Origin: Meloidogyne chitwoodi
Taxonomy: Eukaryota; Nematoda; Chromadorea; Rhabditida; Meloidogynidae
Direction of reading: 5' to 3'
Length of the DNA stretch: 64,000 nt
Assembly (NCBI GenBank): GCA_015183035.1
Contig: JACZZP010000004.1
Span: forward strand, 2,542,001-2,606,000
Part shown: positions 15,001-26,500 of the stretch, one piece after another
Numbering within the stretch: the stretch's first letter is position 1
Layout: every line of letters starts with the position of its first letter
Program-made: the position numbers and the translations under genes
Notes under the pieces: model-generated
The model's database searches: none
What the model was told of the DNA's origin: nothing
Seen by the model: the letters and a program-made list of their open reading frames with translations, nothing else

Positions 15001-16064
15001 ACATGCCGAATAACCAGGTGCACGAAAAAATCCAAGACGACAAACACATCTTTGATGATTTCTAGGCCACTCCTTGTATAAAAAGTATTAAATCCTATAT
15101 TTAAAATTATACCACACATATTTGTCCCAATTCTTCTGGGCAATTCCTCAACCGTTCTTTTGTACAAAACCTTGGAGTTTCTCCTCCATTTCTTCTCAAA
15201 TTACTTCTACTTCTTCTTGGAATTGTAGCATCCCCACAAGGAATGTTTGGAGATTCCTTAATTTCATCACTAGCATCGGCACAATCTGCTACTCCATCTC
15301 CTAAAGAAGTTGAATCAATACAACGTGGATCGCCACAATTACATTCGTATTTGCCAAAAGAACAAAAATCTAAAAAAAGTAACTCAATTTTTTTATTTTT
15401 AAATTTCCTCAATTTAATTGTTTTTAATATTTTTAATTTCAAAAAAAATATTTTGAACAATAAAGGTTCAAAATATTTGTATATTCAAAATCATCAAATA
15501 TATATATTTTTGTAAAAATTTTTTTCTTAATTTCAAGACCCAATAACTATTAAATTGAGAGAACATCACTTAAAGTGTGTGGTCAAAAAAAGATCTTTAA
15601 AGTATAGGAAGATGAAAGTTGAAGAGAATCAAGGTCAAAAAATAATAAAAGGGGTGGTAAAAAGCTTTTAGTAAAATTCCCAATTATAATTACGCCTAAA
15701 GGCAACAATCAATCTCTCCATTAGTTTTTCATTTTAATGTTGAACAGATGTAAAAAAAATTCTTAAAATATAAAAAATAAAATTTTTCCTCAAACTTTTT
15801 TTATTTTAAATTGGGCATTTAACGAAAATAAATTAAACGATACATTGACCTTGACAAGTAATAAAAAGAAAAGAAGTTGACGAATAAATTAAATAATTTT
15901 ATATTGTTTTTGAGAAAAAAAATGGAACAAATTTTGTAAGAAAATGAAAATATAGAAGACAAGAAGTTTAAAAAAATTAAATAAAAAAACATGCCTAATT
16001 TAGTTGGTAATAAAATATCAGTTAAATATATTAAAGTTGTTGCAAATAATAATAGTAGTTGCAT
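1..16064 (-). CDS. mua-3: MUA-3/MUP-4-like transmembrane adhesion receptor (signal peptide, LDL-A, EGF repeats, vWFA); C-terminus outside window
   Basis: Extracellular matrix receptor of the type that links nematode epidermis and muscle to cuticle. The start at 16064 (MQLLLLFATTLIYL) gives a hydrophobic signal peptide. The exon at about 15110-15369 holds an LDL-A-type module (CNCGDPRC...DCADASDE). The exons after it include a possible SEA-like stretch near 14880-15060. From about 14230 down to 6400 and again from 5600 to 1 run dozens of EGF-like modules. Many share the pattern NEC...DCS.DA.C.D...Y.C.C..GF.D.SPD....PGR.C, most with one module per one or two exons. A von Willebrand A domain lies at about 5650-6390. 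SEA repeats, membrane span and cytoplasmic tail would lie beyond base 1. Most introns I checked are phase 1, as expected for shuffled EGF exons. The large EGF number and LDL-A start favour MUA-3 over its paralogue MUP-4, but I cannot separate them with certainty. The splice out of the first exon is not resolved. The gene could also be two adjacent genes (see the alternative exon at 10135-10243). Confidence 0.8.
524..551. repeat. Perfect 12-bp hairpin at the edge of an intronic insert
   Basis: Arms GTTGCAATTTTT (524-535) and its exact reverse complement (540-551) flank a 4-base loop. It opens an intron of about 400 bp (roughly 490-900), unusually long for this part of the gene. That intron also carries further inverted motifs: acatttcgtc near 625 against gacgaaatgt near 712 and 738, and cggcaaaaaa near 662 against ttttttgccg near 698. 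It looks like a foldback or decayed transposable element. Confidence 0.6.
2781..2850 (+). other. tRNA-like element in an intron of the MUA-3-like gene
   Basis: An A-box-like stretch (TGGCATAGTGGCTAACAC) is followed about 30 bases later by a B-box-like GGTTCGTTACC. A 6-bp T-arm-like stem (CCAGGT / ACCTGG, 2830-2846) is intact. The acceptor stem does not pair and the anticodon stem is poor, so it is more likely a tRNA-derived repeat or pseudogene than a working tRNA. Confidence 0.4.
5640..6390 (-). other. vWFA domain exons of the MUA-3-like gene
   Basis: Three exons encode one von Willebrand factor A domain. It opens with DLMFLVDGSGSIGSAVFRNE, which carries the DxSxS metal-site (MIDAS) motif as DGSGS. 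It continues through the LTRTG threonine region and VAIVITDGRSQD, which supplies the MIDAS aspartate, then FSIGV and a closing RWFYVDRFKDLD helix. All the metal-binding residues appear intact, so ligand binding is plausible. The domain sits between two blocks of EGF modules, the arrangement expected for MUA-3/MUP-4. The flanking exons add Cys-rich modules (CSVDAQTGCDRTRNEIC) typical of the same family. Confidence 0.9.
6852..6990 (-). repeat. Dispersed tRNA-related repeat, copy 1
   Basis: Shares with 36175-36310 the core GTCGGGGATGTTA(A)CCA..TACACCAC followed by a matching AT-rich tail (about AAATTTTCTTTTAATTTTA). Read on the minus strand the core resembles a tRNA A box (GTGGTGTAGTTGGTAACATC). 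In this copy the B-box half is not recognisable. A 7-bp hairpin (CGGCAGT / ACTGCCG, 6852-6867) lies beside it. It sits in an intron of the MUA-3-like gene. Confidence 0.5.
8540..8750. repeat. AT-rich minisatellite, unit about 24-28 bp
   Basis: About eight imperfect tandem copies of a unit like TTTTTATTTAATTCTGGTTT, lengthening to about 28 bp in the middle copies by extra TTTTG. It lies in an intron of the MUA-3-like gene. It creates a spurious repetitive open frame on the plus strand (FLFNSGFV repeats) that I do not regard as coding. Confidence 0.85.
9240..9870. other. Intronic stretch without recognised gene
   Basis: AT-rich intron of the MUA-3-like gene. It contains scattered TTCTGA/TCAGAA motifs that recur elsewhere in the window, a possible 8-bp inverted pair (atattgcc near 9568, ggcaatat near 9739), and a small hairpin (CCGTC / GACGG near 9780). 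No coding signal was seen. Confidence 0.5.
10135..10243 (-). other. Possible alternative first exon with signal peptide inside the MUA-3-like gene
   Basis: On the minus strand an ATG at 10243 opens 36 codons (MAFFSLFSFLRQQKQQ, then about 20 mostly hydrophobic residues) and ends at a GTTAGC donor with one base left over (phase 1). The next downstream exon starts at 10027 and needs exactly one base (G+CT), giving ...NSLF-AANPCQDYS..., a credible signal-peptidase junction followed by an EGF module. The upstream Cys-rich exon ending at 12352 is also phase 1, so either exon can feed the 10027 exon in frame. About 2.1 kb of non-coding DNA (10244-12351) precedes it and could hold a second promoter. 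A second independent gene is the other reading. Confidence 0.5.
10244..12351. other. Long intron or possible internal promoter region of the MUA-3-like gene
   Basis: No exon was recognised. It contains a short GC-richer patch near 10620-10715 (gggcgggacaccccc and nearby) and a 10-bp inverted repeat, ATATGTGCGC at 11601-11610 and its complement at 11645-11654. If the exon at 10135-10243 is a true alternative start, its promoter should be here. Confidence 0.4.
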
Positions 16065-17728
16065 TATTTCAAATTTTAGATAAAGATATTAGAATAATAT
16101 TTAAATATAATGTTCATTTTTAAGCTTTAAAAAAGTAAAATAAAAAGTTGGTAAAAATGATTGGAAAAAATACAAATGAAGATAAATAAACTTGAATTGT
16201 AAACTTAAAAAAAGTGAAGCAAGTTTTTCAAAATTCAGGATTTTATATTCGTTAAAAATTCAAGTATTAATAAAGAATTATTTATTTTATATTTAAATGC
16301 ATGGAATTCTGGTTTCAAGTTTATTTTAGTTTAGTTTTATTTTCTTGATATCAGAATAAAAACTTAAAAAAAGTTTGTATTCAGATTTGAAGTTTATTGT
16401 TTCAAGTTTATTTTTACAATTGTAAAATTCTGGAAGTTTAAGAATGAGGTAGTAATATTATAAGGAATGTTGCAAGTTTTGTTTATTATATATTTTTCAA
16501 ATAATAAAGGAGAGAATTGGCGCAATATAAAGGTTGCAAGTCCAAAAACAACAACAAAAACAAAATAATGTCGATCGCAGCAAATCCCTCCTAAGTGGAA
16601 TTTCCTCTTATAACCACAATAAAAAATTCGTTCCACCCCCTTTTTCCAACTTCCGCAGATCCGATAAAAGTCGTCAATACCAGAATAGTATATAGAGAAT
16701 ATTTTGTGGCAGGTAGTAGGCGTCAATAATATATAAACCAAAATAAAATATCTTTCACAACTATGACAATTATTAAAAAAAATACAAAAATAAAATACAA
16801 CAAAAAACAGATTGAGAACATGATGAAAAAATGATATTTTGTTAAGTTAAATATATTTTTATTTTTTAAATTAGAAAAATTAATAAGCTTATTTATAACT
16901 TTATAAAAGGTCATAAACTAAAAAGATCTAAAAAATTGGAGAAAACAAATAAAAATAAAAGTAGGATTAAAAAAGAAAATATCAAACAAAATATTTAAAA
17001 ATTAAAAGGATAATATTAATATAAAGGTTGTATAAAAAAGAGTAATTTTCCCTCTTTTTAACCACATATATTTACTTTCTCACCTATGTATGTATTTTTG
17101 CCTTTAACAACCACACAAAAATACAATTTCCCTCATTTTTCAGAGATCTTTCTCAAGGACACAAATAAACACAAAAACGGAGGTATAAAACTAAAAAAAA
17201 TGGGCGTAAGGTTTTGAAAAAATATAAAAAAAGAGGTTTGCACGCCTGGATATTATTTATAAAGGATATATGACCAAAAGAAAGGTAATGAATAAAATTA
17301 AATAAAAGAAAGAAGGAAGACTGGCTTGTAAAGGACACACACTTATAAATATATATATCTTAAGAGGTTTTATGGGCACAAATATATACAAAGAAAAAAA
17401 ATTTTTTTACAAAGAATAATTTGAATATAAAGAAAAAAATCAAAGATTAATTAAAAAAATATATATTTTAAGTTCAAATTATTAAAAAAATATCCACCTC
17501 ATTTTTGTTCCATATTGTCCTGACAAAATATATTTATTAAACGTATATTCATTTAATTTTTGTCATTAATTTAGCTTAAACACAAAAAAAAATATTTTAA
17601 AATAACAAAATTAAAAATAAATATAATAAAGTTATTTTTTACACAACTTTTAAATTTAAATTAACAAAAAAATAAAAATAACCAACTTTTTCATTTTTTT
17701 TGAGATAATAAAAATAAATATTATAAAA
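16065..17728. other. Intergenic, upstream of the MUA-3-like gene
   Basis: Non-coding, AT-rich sequence. Open frames here are low-complexity Phe/Ile/Leu strings without domain or splice structure. The promoter of the MUA-3-like gene presumably lies in it, but I see no distinctive site. Confidence 0.5.
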
Positions 17729-18959
17729 TTATCTTGGAAAATATTCACGTTCAATTTCTCTACAAAAATTGATTAAATTTGGATACTTATTTAATGTAAT
17801 AAATAATCCATCATTGGGCATTTGCATAGTCTGTATTACATTTAAAAAATAAAAAAAAATTCAAACCAAAATAGTATAAAGATGGCCAAATACAAGTGCA
17901 TCAAGTTCTGTAGGTTGACCACCAACAAAATATTTTTGATGTGATCCTAATTTCATTGACAATGCATGAAAACTTAAAAACAAAAATAAAATCTAATTTT
18001 AAAAATTAAAAATAAACCATCTATCACATTGTTCAATTACACTTTTAATTGAATAATTAGCCCAACCATTAAGACGTAAATTGTTATAAATTTCATATTG
18101 TTTAATTAATGGCAAAAATAAGGTTAATGGCCAAGTATAAACAATTGCATATCTAAAAGAGATAAAAAAAATAAAATAATAATTTTATTTATAAATTTTA
18201 ACTTTTTACTGGTAACTTTGTCATAGCATTCTTCATCCAACCAAGAAATATATTTCTTAAAAAAAAATAATTGAATTATTTAGAAACAAATTTGAATTAA
18301 AATTAACGAAATTCTATGTAAACTTAATTGACTTTAATCACAAAAAAAAAAGAAAAATCTTTTTCAAATGTTTTAATTTATTTAAAAATAAAAAATAAAT
18401 ACTTCTGCGTTTCGTAACGTTTCTTCTATCAAAGCACAATATGCTTGAATGTCAGATTGATCAGATGCTGTTAAAGAATCAGATAATTTAATACCCTACA
18501 AAAATACAGGCATATTAAATATATTAAAATTAAAAAAAACCTTTTTTCCAACAAAATCAACAATTGGTGAGAATTCAGCGACTAAAGAGTTCTTCACTCG
18601 CAAAAAGGGGACTTGTCCTTTTTTAAAAAATATAAAAATAACAACAACTTATAATTAATAACCTGTTGGAGACATAAAATCAGCATTTTGTCTTTGTTCC
18701 AATTTATACGGAAGATTTGTCATTTTTAAAAAGACTTGAACTGCAAGCTAATTGTAAGAAAGATGCTTCAAAGTTAAAAAAAAAGAAAGAGAAAACCGTA
18801 TCAGCATATTGATCCATCATTGCCTGTTTAACTTAAAAAATTATTAATTTAAAAATTTATAAAAAAAAGAAAACATAGTAAAGGAGCAAAAATAACAGCA
18901 TCTGACCAGTCTTCATTCATAACAGGCAATGTATCAAGTATATGATTTAACAAAGCCAT
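17729..18959 (-). CDS. mtx-2: Metaxin-2 (mitochondrial outer-membrane import/SAM-associated protein)
   Basis: Metaxin-2 is a GST-fold protein on the cytosolic face of the mitochondrial outer membrane, paired with metaxin-1. It acts in import and beta-barrel assembly, and in nematodes also in neuronal mitochondrial transport. Several small exons translate to [20 protein letters not shown], then an N-terminal thioredoxin-like part with [19 protein letters not shown] and [20 protein letters not shown]. The C-terminal helical part contains the family signature [18 protein letters not shown]. The end is [18 protein letters not shown]. These match vertebrate metaxin-2 closely in order and spacing, and total length (about 250 residues) is as expected. 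ATG at 18959 is the only start that keeps the conserved N-terminus. The DDX51-like gene lies 162 bp upstream on the same strand. Confidence 0.9.
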
Positions 18960-19120
18960 TTTAATTTTTTTATAAAAATAAAAAATAATAACTATGCTAA
19001 AAAAAATTTAAAAAAATATTTAGTTGTCAAGTAACAACAAAAATAAAAAATATATATTAAAATAACATTTAAAATTTCACATATATGTTTATTAAAAAAT
19101 ATTAAATAATTTAATTTTTT

Positions 19121-21452
19121 AAATTTTTTTTTCTTCTCCTTTCGTTTTTTGGTACACACTCTTTTTCAACCTCTTTTAATGCTTCCTCATATTTCAAAAT
19201 TTCTTCATCATTTAGACCTTTAAAGTCATTTAATTCTTCTATATTTTTCCACAAATTATGATTAATCAATTGTTTTTTGAGTCTCATTTTCTAATTTTAA
19301 TAAAAAAATTTAAAAAAATAAAACCTCTTCTTTTGTGCACAAAGAAAGTAACAATCCTCCTTTCATTGCACGAGCAGTACGTCCAGCTCGATGTATAAAA
19401 ATTCGTTCATTTATTGGAACATCATAATTTATAATACAATCAACATCTTGAACATCAACACCACGAGAAAACATATCACAAGCAATTAATAAACGAATCT
19501 TTAAAAATAATTAAATAAAAAATAAAATAATTAAAAACCTTTCCATTCCTAAAGTTTTTCAATAATTTTAAAAGACGATGTTTGTTAAGATTTGAACTCA
19601 ATTCAGACAGAGTTAAAAAATCTGAGCCTCCCAACCTTTTAAGTAAAATTGATAAACGATTACTTGTTTGTCTAAAAATTAAAATTTATTAAATTATTTA
19701 AATAAAAAAAAAAACTTTTTATTAACAAAAACAATTATTTTACTCCATTCGTTTAAGTTTAATTTAATTTGTCGAAAGAGGATTAGAGGTTTTAATTTTT
19801 GTTCACAGCACAACTGAAAGAATATGTTAAATTAAAATAAATTAAACATAGTTGGGTTCGAACCTCTCACTAGGATTTACGGAAACTCAACATTTTCCAA
19901 CTAAACTACAAAGCGACACGAAAATAAATTTAAAAATGATGCTTATTTACACACAAAAAGCAATGTTTTAAATAAATTGGGGAGCAAAAAATTAATTCAA
20001 AAAAATTAAAATTCTTACAATTTTATGAATTAAAGTTTCTGGTAGAAAAATATTATTAATTAGTTGTTGATCAACATCATTTACTTCTTCCTTATTTTCC
20101 TCATTATTTGTAGCCAAAAAAAGTTGTGGATAACGAAGATTCCAAATATATAATTTATTTATATCTAATAAAAGTGTTGCAGAAACTAAAATACGTTGAA
20201 GATGACAATTTTGTTTAAAATTATTTGTTAATGAAGAAATTGATAAATTATTGGTAGAAGCTATCGAAGCTTTGAAAAAAAAGTAAAAAAAGAATTTAAT
20301 TAAAATTACCACAAGAAAGTCTTTCAACAACTTCGAGCCATTCAATTCTAGCTGTATCTTGCATTTTATCAGCTTCATCAATAACCAAAAAACGTAACAT
20401 TGACAAATTGATAATATTTCCATCATCATACATTAAATGTTCCATTAATCTTTAAATATTCAAAAAAAATCTTAGAAAGTATAAAAACTTGAAAAAAACC
20501 TTCCAGGAGTTGCAACAATTATATGTGCTTGACTAACACAATAATTTTTTGGAAATAATAAAGACCTATTAAAAATACAAAAAATTAGCAATTAATTAAA
20601 TTTTATAACCTTTCATGAAAATGACTAGTACTTCCATACAAAGCAACAATTTTCGCAGTAAAAACGTTAAACTTTTCAAATTCCTAAGAAAAAAATTTTT
20701 TTTTTAATAAAATTTTTATAAACCTTAAATATTTGTTGAGCTAAAGAAGCTGATGGAGCAATAATTAAAGCATATACTGCTGAAGCATCTTTTACAAAAT
20801 GAATATTATTAAGTATTGGGAGAACATAACATAGTGTTTTCCCACTACCTAATAAATAAAAAAACCTTAACAAAAATTTTTTTTAAGCAAAACCAGTAGG
20901 AGAGCAAATAACAACATCTCTAGGTGGTAAAAATTCATATTTGTTTAAAATTATTGGAAGAACTGTTGACTGTACAGGAAACCAAGTATTTGTATAAGTA
21001 GTTAAAATATCAATAAATTCTTGTCTAAGGCCAAAATTGTTAAGATTATCAATAGGTAATAAATTAACAGAATGTCCAACCATTTTTGCAGAAAATTTGT
21101 GAGCATTTGCTATCCAAGGTTCAATAAATTTTCTTAAAAAATTAACAAAAGTTTTGTTCATAAAATTAAAAAAATACTTTGTTTTCTCTTCCTTATTCTG
21201 ATCATTAATTTGACCAATAACTTTGTAAAAATCATGTTCATCATTATCCTTTTCTTCATTTTTCATTTCCAATTCTTTCAAATTAATATTGATTTCTTTA
21301 TTTATTTTATTATAAATTTGTTTAGTTTTGAAGGATGACTCAGAACAGGATGACTCTGATGAAGATAATTCTCTAAAAATTAAATGAAGTTTAGAAAGTA
21401 GTAAAAAAATTAACTGTTCCAAATCGACATAATCATCACCACTTGAAGACAT
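19121..21452 (-). CDS. DEAD-box ATP-dependent RNA helicase, DDX51/Dbp6 type
   Basis: Nucleolar RNA helicase of the DDX51/Dbp6 group, needed in yeast and mammals for large-subunit rRNA maturation. The N-terminal 120 or so residues are acidic and Ser/Lys-rich (low complexity, as in the family). The core follows: TWFPVQSTVLP (Q-motif region characteristic of this group), CSPTG|GSGKT (motif I, split by an intron), ALIIAPSASLAQQIF (Ia), VIDEADKMQDTARIEWLEVV (II, DEAD), LVSATLL (III), and FIHRAGRTARAMKGG (VI). All catalytic motifs are intact. The C-terminus is a basic tail (ERRRKKN). The start at 21452 opens MSSSGDDYVDLEQL. It is divergent from the JADE-like gene, with 526 bp between start codons. 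One intron near 19850 carries a tRNA-like element. Confidence 0.9.
19850..19920 (-). other. tRNA-like element in an intron of the DDX51-like gene
   Basis: Minus strand shows an A-box-like TAGTTTAGTTGGA and a perfect B-box core GGTTCGAACC (19855-19864) at tRNA-like spacing. D-stem pairing is possible, but the acceptor, anticodon and T stems do not pair. It is probably a tRNA pseudogene or tRNA-derived repeat. Confidence 0.4.
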
Positions 21453-21978
21453 GATTATAATATAAAAACTTAAAAATTATAGAGTTTAGTAGAAATTAAA
21501 ATGTGAACAAGATGAATATATAAAAAATGAAAAAACAATTTCATTAAAAATAACAAATAAAAAATTTCTAATGAGCAAAAAATAAATTAAATAAAATTTA
21601 CCTAAATGAAAGAGAATATGCTTAAGAATGAGATAGTTGCAGAGAAAAAAATAAAAACAAAATAGTAAAAAGAAGTTTTGTATTGATTATAAAAATTCGA
21701 CAAAATGACATGGCTTCTATTTTCAAATAATATCATTTTGTCAACTTTTCATAATAAGAAGAAATTGAGAAAAACATCTAAATTCTCTGACTTTCATTTC
21801 TCTGCGTCGCGATTTAATTTTGTTATTCATCAATCAATTTATGAGAAAATAACATTTCTATATTTTTAACGATTAAACGATAAAGTCAGACATTTCATAA
21901 TTTTAAAAGAATTCTCCTTATCTTGTAATTTTTTTAACTGATAAATTTATATATTTTTCTTTCAAATTTAGATAAAAA
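21453..21978. promoter_or_regulatory. Shared upstream region of two divergent genes
   Basis: 526 bp between the DDX51-like and JADE-like start codons. It is AT-rich with no TATA motif of the TATATAAAAG type. A TTTCAAATTTAG acceptor-like site lies 8 bases before the ATG at 21979, compatible with spliced-leader trans-splicing (inference). Confidence 0.4.
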
Positions 21979-23599
21979 ATGAATATTTTAAAAAACAAAT
22001 CTTCATCAGCCCATCAAGAATCTTCACGGAAGAGATTTACTAATTTGCAGAAAAAACTTAATGAAAATGGAGTTAAACAGATAAATGGTTTGTTTTTAAT
22101 TTATTTAAATAGTAAATATATATAATAGGAAAAAGTTAAAAAGATTCTTTTTATGAAAATGATGAAAGTAATTTTACGGATAATAAAAAATGTTTTTTAT
22201 TTGTATTGATTAATTTCTATAGGTCACATTAATACCAGAAATGATTTGAAAACAAATAAAAAGAAAATTGCAGATGAAAAAGGTTTAAATTATATTTTTT
22301 CTCTAAAAAAATATATTTAATTTAAAAATTCTTTAGACAGATCTTCAACTATTTCAAAGAAAAGAAGATTTGGAAGGGAAAATTGTGATGATATTCAATT
22401 TGTGAAAAATAATAATGTTAAATTACAAAGACAGGAAATTATAGAAGATGAAAAATTTACTTTTGTTAAAACACCTGCTATGAATTTAAAAAAAGGTTTT
22501 TTTTCGATTTTAAATTTCTCAATTTTTTTTTTTTAATTTTTTTTAAGATCAAAATAACAAAGTATTTTCTTCTTCACTTCCAACTTCTTCCAAATTACTA
22601 GATAAAAATGCTTCTTCTTCTTCTTCCAGATATTCTACAGCACTTAGAAAAAATTCTCAGCAAAATAATGATCAAAATAAAATTGAGCCTTGGGTTAAAC
22701 GAAATTTTTATATTGTTGAAAATGGTTTGTTTTTTTTAATATAAAAAACAAAAAAAATAAAATTTCTTTTCAGCGGGTATCCCAACAGAAATTTATTGCA
22801 CAGATTTTATTCGTAAAATAAAATTTCAAGGAGGATCCAATTCTTCTTCTTTTACAAATAATAACAAATTATTAGATGATCAACATAATAATAATTTGAA
22901 TACTTTACTTAGAATAACAGATAAATGGAAAGAAGAATGGAGTACAAATGGAGTTCAAATGCCTATGGGTTGTAGACAAGTTAAATATGAATTTGAAAAT
23001 ACAAATATTCTTTTGGGGAATGATGAAGAAATCAAGCCTTTTACACTGTAAATTTTATTTAATCTTTTTTTAATTTTTTATATTTTTTTTAGTCCTAAAA
23101 AATTGATTTCACAATATCCAGCTAGATACATAAAAGAATTTTCTAAAGATTTTCAACACTTTCAAAGGCAAATTAATGAACAACAAGAAATTGTTCAACC
23201 TGATTATGGACCTTTAAGATTCATGCGACTTGATTATGAAAAGGTTTAATTTTTTATTTATTTTTTTTTACCTTTAATGATTAAAATGTCTTCTGACAAA
23301 CCTTAAAAAAATTTATTAAAAAAAAAACAATTTCTTTTACCAATAAAAATATTTGTTTTTCACAGTCTCGAAATCTTTGTTATATGATAACCAGACGAGA
23401 AAAATTGAAGAAAAATGCTTTGGAGTTATTTCATCAACAAGTTGATCGAGCTGCTTCAAATATTTTCTGTGGTGCAAATCCAGTTGTACCTGTTAGTAAA
23501 AGGCAAGTAGACAAAATGCTTCTTGAATTGAGAAATGCTGCAGAATTTATTTGTTCTCCTCTTCCTCCTTCAACATCATCACAAGAAGAAGAAGAATAG
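21979..23599 (+). CDS. JADE-like protein (enhancer-of-polycomb-type regions) lacking PHD fingers
   Basis: Begins MNILKNKSSSAHQESSRKRF, followed by a basic, Ser-rich disordered part. A conserved block then resembles the JADE N-terminal region: GIPTEIYCTDFIRKI, LLRITDKWKEEWSTNGVQMP, and PKKLISQYPARYIKEFSKDF. After a linker with PDYGPLRFMRLDYEK, the last exon has SRNLCYMITRREKLKKN, the block that follows the PHD fingers in JADE and related proteins. JADE proteins normally carry a PHD and an extended PHD finger between these blocks. Here only a 122-base intron-sized gap (about 23246-23366) and no Cys/His cluster is present. It may be a scaffold for a MYST acetyltransferase complex that has lost histone reading, a divergent nematode paralogue, or an EPC/BRPF relative. 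The C-terminus is SQEEEE. Confidence 0.6.
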
Positions 23600-26500
23600 T
23601 AGTAAAATTAGAAAATTTATTTTTTATTTATTTATTATTTCCCCCTCTTGAATCTCTCTTTTTTTCTTTTCTTCTTCCTCCTCTTCGAACCTCTAAAAGA
23701 AATTTAAAAAAATTTTTTTTTTTTTAGAAAATCTAAATTTTCTTTTAGAGATTTTCTTTTGTCTGTGTAAATCATCTTATCTCTTGTGTATCATTTTCTG
23801 TTGTTTGCTTATATCATACTTCTGTTCAAAATTTTGGTCAAAAATTTAAATTATATATAATATATGTGAACTCAGGAATCTTTTAATAAATTAAAAAAAA
23901 AGATATTTTATTCATTTAAAAATACATTTTGTTTTATATAATTGTTATTACAAATATTGTTGTGGTATTTTAAATATAGAAAGTGCTAAAAGTAGATTAT
24001 ACAATTTTAGAATTAGTGACCGCGGATTAGAAAAATATTTAGAAAAAAAAAAACATTTTTCGATCACTAATTTGACAAAATAAAAGACAAGATTATAATA
24101 TATTTTTTAAGAAAAGAGTGGTGTACTTTTTTTAAAGTCTAAAATTATTTTAATGTAAAAAAAAAATTGTTTAAATTCTAAATAAATGGCTAAAAAAATA
24201 ATAATAATATTAAAATTATTTTATTTTTTCTAAAAAAAATAAAATAAACGTAGCAAGTAGTCTTTGACCTCCTCTCTCATTTTCACAAAATTATTAAGAA
24301 AATCATTCTCTGTAGTCAAAACATTTTTTTCCTTGTGTTTTCATTCACTCTCATCAGTGTTTGTTTGTTGTTGTTTTGTTTTTTAAGCAAAGTTTTGTTT
24401 GTCGGGTAAATTTATATAAATGAAAAAATTGGAGAGAAATGAAAAAATGATGAGATCGATTAAAAAATGTTTTTTTTTAAATGAAAATTTAATTGAATGC
24501 TTTAAAAAAAAAGAGAATATATTTTAAGAATATATATTAATACACAAAATTAAGAAAAAAGAAGGTATTTTTTGAGTTAATTTTTAACTGAAAAATAAAA
24601 TAAAAACCGGAATACAAAGAGCTATTTTTAAATGTTTTTTACTAATAAAAGAGAGGAAGTACATATTTTATTGTTTTTACAATTTAATCTTATTAATAAA
24701 AAGAGAAAAATTCAAAAGCTTACAACTCTAAAATTAATTAATTAATTTATTTATTTTTTATTTAAAAAATAAATTTTTAATTTTTTAAAGAGTTATAAGC
24801 TAAAATAAAATAAATTTATTCAATTTCCAAAAAATAGCAAAAATATCCAAGTAAATTAGTCAAATAAATCGAAAAAAAAATTAAAAAAGAGGTACCTGAT
24901 TCTTTAAAGAAAAGATCCTGTTAGTATATAAAAAAGATGAAAAATAGAAGAAAAAAATTATAGGGGAGTTTGACTAAATAAAATATATAAAAATTGGAAA
25001 GAAATACAAAACTTGAAAACCAAAATTAATAATAAAATATAAAAATGAGCACACTAACAACTTAAGCAAAGCGCTACAACATCATTTGTGTGATTTTATC
25101 TAAATCAAAGATAGTGTATAATAATAGGTTGAGAAATATAAAGTTAAATTCTGATTTATTTTTGTGTTTTCTTTCCGGAATTGTAAAATTCTGATTTTAT
25201 TTCCGGAAAAAGAAATAAAATTCTGATTTATTTTTGTGTTTTGTTTCCGGAAAGTTTTGAAGTTATCTCTCCCATTTCTCTCTCAATCTAACTATACAAA
25301 ACAAAAATAATATGATGAGGCACTCACCATGAAATTTAAAAAAAAATAGGGTAAAAAGAAAAGAGTAAAAAACAGCAAAAATAATGTAAGAAGAATTGTT
25401 TCATTTAAAAACAAAAAGTTTCAATAATTTACTTTTCAATCCGAGTAATGGGAAAAAAACGGCGAGTGTATAAAAAATGGGTTTTTATTAAATCAACGAG
25501 AGAGAATTATTTTAAAAAAAAAAATAATAATAAAAATAAAATGGCGGCCCGTAACAAAAAATAATAATAAAAAAACAAAGAATATTTATAGAGAGTAATA
25601 TTTGTATGTAAATATACATAAATATATTAAAATGAGAGAAAAAGAGAATGGAAAATAATATAAGAAAGACTAGTATTTTAAAACTATATTAAAACTTTTC
25701 CGGAAAGTTTTATAATTTTTAATTCTAATATTTTCTTTATATCTTTCCGGAATTGTAATTTTATTTAGCTATTTATTAAATAATCTCTCTTATTATTTTA
25801 AGTTGCAAAAACAATTAAATTATATTTAAACTACCTTTTTTTATTAAAAATAAGTAGCGAGCATAATAATTAAAAAAAAAAAGAACTGTGGCATGGAGTG
25901 ACAAAACAAAAATAAATTGCAAAAAAAAAAAAGAAATAAAATTAAAATATTTTTATAATTAATAATATAAACATGTATAAAATAATTTTTTAAAAGCAAA
26001 AAATAAAACAAAAATGAAAAAATTGAACAATTTTAATGTTTTATGTGTCAAAAAAAAATAATAATATAAGGGGGACCCGGTAAAATTGAAAAAAAAATAA
26101 GCGAGAACAACAATTGTTTTGTGTGTGTGTCAATTTCTCAACAAAAATAAAATGAGTGTATGTATAATTAATTAATTAATATATATAATAATAATAATAT
26201 ATATATTTGTTAATTTTGTAGAAAAAAAAAGATTGGAGAATCTTACTTTTTGGTAAATAATAAAATTAAAAAAAGGGAAGGGAAAGAAATAATTTTTTTA
26301 AAATTATTTTTTTTGTGGCCAAAGGAAAAGGAATATAATTTAAAAAAAAAAACACGCGCACAAACCTTCTTTTAAAAAAAATAAATAAAAAAAACAATGG
26401 AGATATTCATTTAAATCATAAAAAAAATTTTTTTGAGGTGTTTGTGTGTTTTTTCTCTTTTTTTTGTTGTTTAAAAGTAAACAGGGCAGAGCTTGTTTGA

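Noticed and set aside
15243..15515. Plus-strand frames opposite the LDL-A exon
   Set aside because: Antisense shadow of the clearly coding minus-strand exon.
24011..24072. 9-bp inverted repeat AATTAGTGA resembling a microRNA precursor
   Set aside because: Arms are too short and the loop is mostly A; no stable precursor-like stem.
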